Assembly (NCBI GenBank): GCA_947561715.1 | Contig: OX387199.1 | Location: 7,631,001 to 7,695,000, forward strand | Direction: 5' to 3' | Source of the DNA: Ascidia mentula | Lineage: Eukaryota > Chordata > Ascidiacea > Phlebobranchia > Ascidiidae | Length of the DNA stretch: 64,000 nt | In this document: positions 22,696-34,600 of the stretch, piece after piece | How the letters are laid out: every line of letters begins with the position of its first letter | Numbering within the stretch: the stretch's first letter is position 1 | Translations under genes and position numbers: made by a program | Notes under the pieces: generated by a model | Databases searched by the model: none | What the model saw: the letters and a program-made list of their open reading frames with translations, nothing else | Told to the model about the DNA's origin: nothing

Positions 22696-25600
22696 TTACT
22701 GGGAAGTTTTGATGTCTTCTAACGGCACGGAATGGTCGGAACGGTCTTTGTGGGATTTGCGCCTCTTCTTCTTTCGGCCTTTGTAATATTGTGTCTTGGT
22801 GCGTTTGCGCTTCACGGGCGAGGTCATAGTTGGTCCTAGATCCTCATCCGAGTCTTAACGTTGCAAGAAATGTAATTACGGGTTAAAAACAAATCAGTTT
22901 TTTTTTCATAGTTGCGAAGATCAATTTTTTTTGAATAGAAATTATTGTCAGGCACAATTTGTTTGAAAATATTCAAACGTATACAGTAAGTAGAAAATAG
23001 CAATAGGTGTAGAATATGTTTACACGGTTCCAAATTACCAACACAACTACCCTTTGCATCACTGCCATCTTATAATCTTATTTCCACTTTGAAAAGTCTC
23101 AAAACCAACCTGAATCTCCGTTTTCCTCTTCACCAATCTGCAGGGAATCGTCCAAAAGTGACCCAGCATCAACTTCCGACTCCGCTTTAACAGCTTCCAC
23201 GTTCGCATATACGCCGAGCGCCCCTGCATTTCTGTGAGGAATTACATTGCAAGGTTGAATGGATGCTGAACAATGAACGTGCGCTCAGTGGTCGACTTAC
23301 TTGCGAGGTCGCCCCCTTTTCCGCTTCGGGGTTTCGACTTTACTTTGAGCACCCTCTTGCGGCTCAGGTTCCCTGACTTCTCGCTTCACTCTGCTCCTGG
23401 CTTTAGACTCAGCCTCGTACTTGAAATAAATAACATTTAAGTTAACTAGTAGGTCTGCGTAAAGAAGATATTCGACACTTCGTACGTTATCTGAGATACA
23501 TGTAATTTAGACAGCAGGATGTTATGGGATTCGTAGGTTATACGACATAATTGTTTAAATTAAATTCATGAACACACAAGTCTAACAAGACATGTCGCTG
23601 AGAATCTATAACAAAAAGAACCTTTAGTACTAAATTGTCTTTAATACAAACTAACATTAGTTTTTTTTTTTAATTTCCTAATATTTGCCTTTGACAGCCA
23701 GAGCTACAACGAAATTCGGTAACTTAAAATTACAAATACATCATTTACACAAAAACAATGCTACCTCTATATTTTCGATAGGTGTCGGTTCGTCTACGCT
23801 TTCATTCCAGGTTTCCGGCGGGATCATAGATTGCGCCACAGTTACAATCGCTTCTTCCATCTCATACTCAGCAACGTTAGGGTCGTGGTCTGTGCAGCAA
23901 TCGTATTTGCTGGGTACGCTCTCCACCAGTTGGTTTTTGACGTGCGACGCACAGAAAGAGTTTGGACAGAAATGGCAGAAGCTTTGAGCTCGTCGACCGC
24001 AGAAGTCGCAGTGATGCCAAGGACATTCCCACTTACCTTTACATGTAATACAATGATTAACCAACGTTCAAGTGTTGGAATTCGATGTTTTTTTGTTGAT
24101 TTTTTTTTTGACCACACCGGGATTTAAACCCAGGACATCCTGGGCACGAATCCCGATCAGGTTTTTTTCTTGGTATACGGGTTGGAATTCGATGTGTTTT
24201 TGTGGTTGAATTTTACAACATGTGGTTTGGGTTATTCGTTATTTACGACATTTTAGTGTTGGTCATGCGCTATGAAGGTGTCGGTTTGTTTCTGGAGTTT
24301 CGGTGTTTCTAATAGCTTGAGCAGCTGAAGTGAAACCAAAACCAATGCCATTTTGCTGCAGACAGTAGTGTACACTGTATCACTCTGCGCAGTTATTTAA
24401 ACTATTGTCATTAAGTTAGCGTGTAAGCTTACAAAAATCCAATCACATATTACATACAGTCCTATAGCAATCACATATTACATACAAATGAAGATTTTGT
24501 CTGGCAAGAAAATATAAGAGAAAGGCAAAATTACCGAATGGTGGCTTCGTAAGACGCAAGCAGGAGAGACAAAAGGCGCGTTGACATCCTCGCACGTCGC
24601 AACACACAAGCGTTCCGGTCTGCCGACATCGAAAGCAAAAGTCGTCATGCTTGGGTAGGATTCGGGTGTCCGCCTTTTTTCTTTTTCTCTTGTTGCGATG
24701 CGAATTCAGGTTGTTGCCATTTCCCATTTGCGGCTGCGCGGGTTAAATGTGAAAATAAATTGAAGAGTGAAAATAAATTCTTTTGGACTTGCTGACAGGC
24801 AAATCTCAAAACAACTTTTGCTTGAACGAGTTGGTTATTTTACAAAAATCTAAACTATTATGTAAATGAAAATTTCTGTAAATCAAAAAAATTCAATAAT
24901 TAGGAATTTTGTACCTAAACATAAATTGTAATCATAGTGTTTATCTGACGATGTCCAAATCGCGAACAAAACATTAAACCAAGTTAGGTGACGTTAACAC
25001 ACCTTGGGTCTGACGCCGATGAAACCACTGCAGTTTTTCGCCCCACACATACACGTGGTTTTGTCGTTTCCCAAACAGTCAAGGTTGTAATTGAAAGTAA
25101 ATTCGCCACCTGGACACAAATACACCAATCATTAACAAGCAATACACCACGCAAGTAGGTCATCGGACATTGCTATTCATTGGGACTTGGAGGTAGTTGG
25201 CACCAGCAGCCTATTTTGCCAGTTTTAACATTTTACTTCAATTTTTTGTTTAATTGTAAAACTGATGACGCTTTTAGCGAAACATGTTTTCTTTGTAATA
25301 AACTGCGTTTTGACACGAGGTTATTTATAATGTATTTAAACAAGTATTAAGTTGCCCTTCAACAAACATTAGAAACCGTATATCAAAAACGATAACGTAT
25401 ATGATTTAGTGGTTGTGAATCACTCGCGTTATACCTTCCGGAATATCTTTCCGTGCGAACAGCCCAACCCTGGTGTCACCATTCACCGTCCACTTCTGCG
25501 TCTCACAACTCGGGTCACACGAGTGGTTCATAAATCGGGAATAATTGCCCTTGGGCCCAGCGTCGATGATGCGATCCTGCACAAATGAATGTAGGTTGTG

Positions 25601-28600
25601 TTAGTGAAGAATAGCAGGTTAAGGTTGTAGGATAATGCGGGATCTCTTTTTTTCCATTTCTACTTAAAAATGTGTGTACTTCATGCCTTCATACGACCTG
25701 TATGCACAGATGGAAAAAGAAAATCTGTATCAGTTAAATTATTTGTTTAAAGTTGGCCGATGTTATTGGGAGTTGTTACGATCACTTGCATGTAAATAAT
25801 AAATAAAGCATCGTTGTTAGTCGGTCCGAATTCTGGCTCGGCCACATTTGGGTCGTATAATCACACCTTCTTTGCGAATGTTGATATAGTTTGCGTCAGT
25901 TGCGTCACTCCTTACATATACAGAACTTTGTTACATCATAACTGCTTGAAGCAATTGAATTTGCATTGAGGCACATTAGAGTCGCAGTTTGACTTTGGGC
26001 CTAACAATTCCGAAAAGGGACCATCCTTTTCCAGACTGTGTATTATATTTAAAGCAGCATAACCTCGTTGGTCGCCATGGTTACCTATTATTTCCAGTCA
26101 GCTGCAAACCAAAACATTAATAATTCTATACCTTGTCGATTGTAAGCATGTAGAAGTTGGTGACGTTACTCTTGTGAGCATGCTCGATTCGTCGGAGGCA
26201 CTCCTCGTTGTCGACCAACTCACCCACATATTCGTTCACGAATTCACCCTTGGAAGGTAAAGAACACGTGACCAACGCGCAAAAGTGACGGAAAAGGCAT
26301 CCACTCAGTTACGTCACATTCGTTAACATAAAAAAACTACACCAAGGAGATATGGACACATGGTAACCGTTTGCTTGATGTTTACTGTTATACTTGATAC
26401 CTTCTTGACTCTGACTTTGGTGCGGAGACCCCAGCCACCCCAGTTGGTTTTGAACACATCGGACTCGGGGTAAGCTCGTTTCTGGAAGTTCTGGTTTTCG
26501 CATTTATCGCCTGCGTTATAGAAGTTAGGAAAATGATTACGACACATTGCACAAAGTGATTGTTCGTTATAAAACTGAAGTTACATAAATTATTGAGACA
26601 TTTCAGGGTTATTGTAAGGTGTGGAATGTCCCGAATAGTTAAGAAATGTTATAAGGAATCTTTTTTCTTCCAGTAAATGCAAACCAACCGAACATCGACA
26701 AAAACATATTTAACTTATTTATTTCTTAACACTAGCGTTTCGTACGATATTAGGAACATTTCAATTATCGTTTGGACACTACAAACACTCTTTATACCTA
26801 ATTGTATATTACCGCCTATAGTTGCATTGCCAGTATATATTGTGTTGTTCACCTGCGGGGCAAAGAGTAGGGTGGCATTCATACATCAGCATACGGTTGA
26901 GACATTCAGATTCGGCACCGCAAGGATGTGGGTCCGACCGCTTACAAATGCACCTTGAAATCTCACTGGGATCTGCGGTATACACTTGTACGTTGCCGCA
27001 AGGTTTGTTGACCTGACGAGATAATGTGATTTCAATTTAGAGGAAGAATTAAAATATATTCTTTGCGAAATTAATCTATTCCCGCAACACTTCTTTTGCG
27101 TGACACAAGCGGAAACTTCAAAGTTAATTCCCAAGTATAAAAAAAAACTTGTGTCAAAACGGTTTTATTTTTTAAAACATGTTTCGGTTTTATTAGCACG
27201 GAAATTCAAATTAAAAGCTTTGAACCGAAAAATAACATCCTGTATTTTTATAAATATTTTTTGATGGCAACTATAATGAATGTGGAAGTAACTGAACTGT
27301 TCGTGAAAATGCATTTTGCATCAATAGCAGGGACTGTGTTGTTAATGTTGAGTACATTTAATGAATTTTTCGAATTCTAAACAAATTAAGAATGTTTTTC
27401 AACAGCCTTGTAATAAACAAGCTATCTGTTAAAAAAAGCTACCTTAATGCAATGGTAAAAATCCGTAGACTAACGCATTTTTTGTGAGTAAATGCATACA
27501 ACTTGTGTTTATTTACCTTAATGTGTTTGTAGCTTGGTCTTTTGTTTTGGGATTTGAGGTCTTGCAACTTCTGCTTGTGTGAAGCAATATTCTCGAACCT
27601 CTCCCTGGCCACTTGTAGGGCTTTGTTGAAGACGCTGCTGATTCCCCGAGAACAATTAACTGCGGACGCACCGGTGTCGCCCTCCTGTGTGTATTGAAAC
27701 ATAAGCACTGAATTCCTATCGTTTACATATCGCAAGCAACGCGCACACGTTTGGAATTCTCAGTGTAGGCAAAAACTGCTTTACACGGGAAAGTTGGCTG
27801 CATTACAGCCAGAGTTGGGTAGTCACGATTTCAAGAAAATGAGGCGACTGTGACTTCTTTTGTTTAAAATGGTCGTTAACTTGATTAATATGGTTCAGGG
27901 TTATGACGTCACGATTATTTGGATTTGGCTGAGTACTTAAGTGCTATTCGGATTCGAATCCGAATAATTTTGTTCAGTAACATTCCTCCCAACTTGACGT
28001 TAAGTCGCTGACCGTAATTACAACAGTTAGTTAAATCAGTCAGCCACTTACGCACAAACTACCGACTCCAAAACCAAGAATAATGTACTTATAATTAGGT
28101 CTAGCGATAGTGTTAAAATACACACTGCATTTTTTACTAAGAAACAACCACAACAAAATATTACCTGGTAGGCGAACACCCTTCGCTTGTTGAGCCAGAA
28201 ATAGTCGTTTGAACCGAAAAACTTGACAACGAATTCGCCGATGCCGTGATGCAATCTCTGTATATTGTCTGGAATCTCATTGGGATGCGTAATCTCACCT
28301 GGCCACCACCTGCAGTAAATATTTGCATTGAACAATTTGCAAATTTGCAAAAAATTTGCAAAAAATATTACAGAATGACAAGATATTCGACAACTTGGGT
28401 AATTTTTGTGACGTAATGGTGCATGCACATTTTGCCGTACTAAAAGTAGCCGAAAACAATACAAATCTTCTACACTGCGAGCACGTTTTAGTATTTCGTT
28501 GTGCACATCATTCTTCCCCTAATCTAGCACACAAGGTGCCAGAACATTTTTATAGTGGTTTTTAGACTTGGTCGACCCGAAGTCGATCGCTTGTCTCAAT

Positions 28601-31600
28601 TTTTTGTTGCCCTAAACACGATTCGCTTACCTGTATGACCCTAGTTTCACCCACACAATGTCGCCATACAATGGTCTTAAACGATGTTGGCAGTCATGGC
28701 AGAACCATTCACCATCGGGTGGTCTCTCCATCTCAACACAAGTGGGATGGAAGGCTGCAGGGCAACCTTCACAGCACATGAGTTGTCCGCCTGAAGATAA
28801 CAACAAATAGTTACTCTTAGAAGCAGATTTTTGTATATGTAACTGTTAATTTGGCACCGCGTAAGGCTAAATAAGATGAAAATGATGTTGCTTAGCATAA
28901 CAAAATATAAAAATCAAGATGCTATAACCTTTTTCACCAAAGTAAAAAAATTCAGAAAACTAGAAACCCCATTTTTTTACAGTCTCAAAATCATGAACAA
29001 CAGTTATGTTTGTCACAAAACATCAGAAATACCTTTGGAACAAACGAAACACCAGCTGACATGCACTGGTTGATGGTGAGGGGTGGCTTTGTGTGGTGCA
29101 AAGTGGTCGGGACATACAATGTTTAACCCTGGAAGAATTAAGGAGCCAGCAGCAATACAATCGTCACCTGCATGGTAGGCAGTTGGACACCGGACACACC
29201 TTACATACATGAAACCAGATTTAGTTTGGTGGAGCAACAAGACCTTTTCTTGATATTCCTGCATTTGCCTCAATCATAAGGCATGGTAACAACACTGACA
29301 TGAAATCAGAGCAAGATAAATAGTGAAAAATAGTTTCTGTTCGGCTTAATTGATTTTAAAAATTGGATGTACTTACTACATCAGTAGTTGTAGAAAAATG
29401 TAACACATAATTATGGAAGCCGCATCTTTTTTCTGGTCAAACAACCAGCGCATAAAATCTTACATGAAAAAATTACAAAGAAATGCACATCTATGTATAT
29501 AGAAATGGGTTATGATTTATTACTTGAACATGCGTTGCCTTCCAACATTCAGGCATGCTGTGTGGTCATCCACCGCTTTCGATGCACATGTTGCACAGTG
29601 ATGAAGAGTACATCGATTGTTGTTGAGGAGAGAGTTTCTAAATTTACATAATATGAAATTGTGTTACTAACCAATCCCAAAGAATTTCTGACATATTTCT
29701 GGCAAGCAACTACACAATATTGTGTATATTACAGTGAATTGTTACTTGATCCTAAGGTCAAGGATGGTGGACAAAAGTTTACTACATGAAGTTTATTAGC
29801 TTTTGTACAAGTTATACTACAATTTGTGACATTTGTTGAACACAAATCAATAGTATTTTTGATTGTTAACAAAACATAAAGAAGCTTATCTGGCTATCTA
29901 ACAAGAGAGGTCAGTACTTCTCACCTATCGGATTTCTCAGACTTGTCTGCCTCCTCATTACCGAGTATGGCAAGTTTACGTAGATGAAGACAGGTGGTGT
30001 GATAAGAGCGGCCACAGTTTTGAATGTTGCACCTTTTAATTTCACCCAGATCTTCACTGCCCTCAGAGGCAGATTTTTTGCAGATAAAACAAGGGTGGGT
30101 ACCTATTTAAATGTAGAGTTATATATTTTGAAATTGGAAGATAAATGAGTGAAAGAGCAACGAGACGCATCTTTTTATCCCTGTTTTGTATTAGGTAAAC
30201 AAAAGCAAGCAGGCTTTCTAGTATTTTTAGCTGCGGAAAGCGGATTCCATTTTAAGAAACTCTAAACTGTTTATTTACAAGTATTATGCAACCCCCTCTA
30301 AAACCCCAATTGATGCAACAGAATATCACAACCCACAGTTTGAGAACCAGCTTTAAACTATTAGTTTCTAGAATTTGCACAAGCCTGCTGTGTTTGAACT
30401 TAAGCAAATAAGTTAACAATGGAGGTAGTATTGGATGGAAAGTATTTACCATCTTGGCAATTTTTGCATTTGAATGGATCAGTGGATTTAGGTACACTTA
30501 TGCAAGCCGGGTGGAAGCTCTGGCAACAACCGCCAGTGCAAGGGAGAAGTTCATCACCAAGATCTTCGCACACCTGAAAGTTTTCAAAAACGACAACTTA
30601 GAAAAGGTGTAAAATTTTATAGAAGCAGATTTTTTGTATCTCACTCAGATGTTTTAAGGGGAAAAAATACTTTGAACCATCTTGAATGCAACGTCATTGT
30701 TACCCATGTATCTTTATTGTTCACATTTTTTTCATGTGGCTCTCACTTTTGGAATTACAAATTAACAGGCAGTATAACAAAAATATTAAACAACAGACAT
30801 GTTCACTACAACCTGCAACAGGTATGAATTAAATTTGTTGGTTTTACATTGTTTTAATGTTTTGCTTACCTCTAAAGTAAACAAAACACATAGGAAGGAT
30901 TGTCATTGTAACAGGTGGTGGCGTATATATACAGTATTTTTGAACTAATAAATATCTTAAAGACATGCATCCAAATGTATTTTGTTGCAATTTTGAGCAA
31001 CACGTAACCCTTTTAGTTATCTATAAATTTTAATTTGTAATTTTCAACAGAATAATTTTTTGCTCTTTTTACAATAAAAATTGTAAACTTTGGAAAATAT
31101 TTTTTTTTACGAAGAAATGATGTTGTCAGAAAACTGCTTACTGGGCAGATATTTTCTCTTTTAGTGGTGGAACCCAACTGGGGTCCCTTCCATCTTGATC
31201 TTCTTACAGAACCGTTATCATCACCATTGCTGCTTGCATCATCATGGTTACTGCTGCGACGACTGCTCCTGTCATCTTCATCAAGACTTTTTCTTCTGCC
31301 AGAGTCATCTTTAGAATGTTTTCGCTTTGCGAGAAGATCCATTCGCGATAAACCTCGCCGGCTTTCCGGAGTGGCAGACTTAAGTTTTTGTCTTGGGGAT
31401 TTGGAGCCTGTTGCTAGTACAACAAACATAATAGTTATTGCAAAAAAAATTAAAGGTTTTGTAATCATCTGAAACCTTAATCTTTCATATAATTATTTAT
31501 GTGAACAAGCTGAAAGTATAACATTAAAAGAGGCATCTGAATAGAACAGTAAGTTATTCTATGTGAATTATTGCTGGTTTAAATCAGGGATTCAGAAACT

Positions 31601-34600
31601 TTTTTGATTATGACCCACATAATTGATTAAAATTTGACCCTTTGCAATTGACAGTCATCTAATATTTTGACATTTCATTGAACAAGTTTTGGGTGTAATA
31701 CAGGTTTTATTGTTTTCTGTACATGCATGATTCATGCAAGTACTTACAAACAGTATGAGTGCAAAACTTGCGATGAATCTGTAGAGCTTTGGCACTGAAA
31801 AACTTGTCAAGGCACTTGTCGCAAGTGAAAGCAAAAGCTGCTGACTCCGCACTTCCATTCTCTGTTATCCAGAATAAAAAAATACAACATCATAGGAATT
31901 TACTTTCACGCAAGCGATATTACTAATTACAAGAAAACTAAAGGATTCCAGAAAACAAACCTTTACGCCTACATTCTAATCAGATGTACTGTTTTAGTCA
32001 TAACAGGTCATATCTATCTGACGGTAACAACCAACTGTGTCACATGTTATTACAACTATGTTTTGCAATAATTCTTTTATCATTTGTATTTAATTTCTCA
32101 TAACATTGAACATGCTGTAGTGATAATTGGAATAAAAATCAAATTTGGCGGAGACAAAATTTACAGTTTGGCAAAATGCAATTAAAAGTTACTACATTAA
32201 CCTGTGACTGTGCTGGCAGTTTTACCACTTTGGGGTATTCTCCCAAACTTTCCCTTCGACTTCGAGCCTATGCACATAAAAACCATTTTGAAGATACAGA
32301 AAACACCATAAACGTCAATTGTGTGTATTAATGTACCTGAGTTAGTCGGCAAGCACCAACGCTTGTGTTGACCCAGAGAAAACTTGGTCGGATAAGAAAT
32401 GTTGCAAGCAGGACAGGAAAATATTTGGTCTTTATCACTGAGGGGCACGGGCTCTTCGTCCTCATCATTATCACTCTTTTCCTGAAATCAAGGATGTAAA
32501 TCTACAGCTTTTACTTTTACCCGAACTTAACAGTTAAAAATACAAATGTTAACAGTATGACCAAGAAAAAGCAAAGTTTTCAAAGTTTACGTAACTTTTT
32601 TTGTAGTACAAATTATTTGAACAAATCCTTTTTAAAAATGTGCTAGCTGGTAGACTAGCAGGCACACAGATTTCCACTTTGTGGTACCTTTTTAAAAATG
32701 TTTCCTAAAAATAATCTTCAATATTTATGTGCTTATAAGCTACCTGTTGAATCAACGACCGCCTCCTTGGTTTGTTTGTGGCAGCAAGATCACCCAACTC
32801 AGATTCTACCGAGATTGTTCTTTCCTCACTGGAAAGAGCCTCCCATTCCATCCAGATCATTGCTTCTAATTGTTCTGGAGTCATTTCTGGATTTTGAGCA
32901 GCAATCTAACCAAAATCAATACTCATTAACAAGCATCTGTACCAATATGTCTCGAGTTTTCTTCCATCATGTACAAAAACCAACTGCCAAGTATATCCAG
33001 GGAGTAACAAAGTACCACCACTACATTTTAGAGACAGATATTACATTAAACAAAACTTACTGAGGGTTTATGACGCTGACAATACAGCTCAAACATTTTC
33101 GTCTCGGACAGATTCATTGAAGATGAGGTTTTCGGACTGTTTAGCAGCTTTTCCTTGAGTTCTAATGAAAGATGGCGTTGGGTTAACTTTAGCTACTACA
33201 GATTTAGCAATGAGTCACGGAGTATTGGCTGTTTAATGTAATCTTATACATTCATCCATTCAATCTACACATGAAAACCTTTTTTCAGCAGATTTTTTTC
33301 TTTCTGGATTTGACGCAATCTTTCATTTTTCATTTGTCTTGCAGAGTTCAGTCTTTTTACAGCATGCTTCTGCTTAAGCTTCTTTAACTTGCGACCGACT
33401 TTGTTTTCATTTTCCTTTGACATTTGCCTTTCCTGCCAACAGTAGAGTACAGTTAGACTTAAACAATCCGGAAAAAAAACTTGGTCATCTGCCCAGCAGT
33501 GTTTGTCAGAAGGCCAGACACCAACAAAAACTAGGGAACAATTGGAAAACAGGCCATTTTAGGCATTAAATGTTCTTTAAAGGTTGTTTACTGACAGTTC
33601 TGGAACAACAAACACTGCTGTGCACATGACATGTTGATCTTCACAAAACATGGCAATAAAGAAAAAAATACTGACACCTGAGTTTGTTTAGAAAACCTGT
33701 AGACACAATATAAGACCATTTAGTTTCGAATAAAAACTGACAAAACTGCAAAAGAACAATTGGTACTATCATAAGATGGAGGTACAAAGCAGTGAAAGTT
33801 GTTCCAGAACATGCCACACACACTGTGAACAAAACAAAGCACAAAACGTGCATTCTGGCCATTCTGACAATCTGCCCACTCTAACACTAATGTACAGATA
33901 AAACTTTTTTTCTAAAACATACTTGCAGGGCAAGTCTTGTTGAATGCTGGCTTCTCGTTTGCAATGTAGTCGTGGAAGATCCATTGCGGATACAAAAATC
34001 ATGCAACTTTTCGTCGCTGAATGTTTCAGCCGGATACTTGTCACGATTTATCGGAAACAAGCCACTTTCATCAAATGAAGAAATAATTGTTTCTGGCGTC
34101 AAAATGTCCGTCCACATGTCCTTGGCAATTGTTACTATGTCAGACGATGCATACTTTTTTGTCGTTTTCCCTGAAACACTTGCAAGAGTTTCTTTTACTA
34201 CTTTGTTATAGGGGACTTCAAACACAATACAACTTGACGCATGCGGCAACTTAACGATAGCAACCTTTTTCTTCATCATTGCCAACATGAAGGATATGGG
34301 CAGTTCAGATAAATGGCTATCTAACAAAATCAAAGCAGGCTCTTGTACTTCATCAAGAAAAGCAGTCAACCAAAGTTCGAAGAGTTGCTGATCGAACTGG
34401 CCATGCTCGGAAAATGCACAGTTCACTTTTGGTCTCTGTCCAACTCCCGACTGGCAAGAATGACTCCAAAGCACACCACCACTAATAATGACAAGGGGAT
34501 TAAACTTCTCACCTGCTGCATTTATAGCAGACACAATGCTGGCATTTTTCATATTCTTTAACTTGACCAGAAATTCTTGAACCAAATAGACTTGGGAAGG

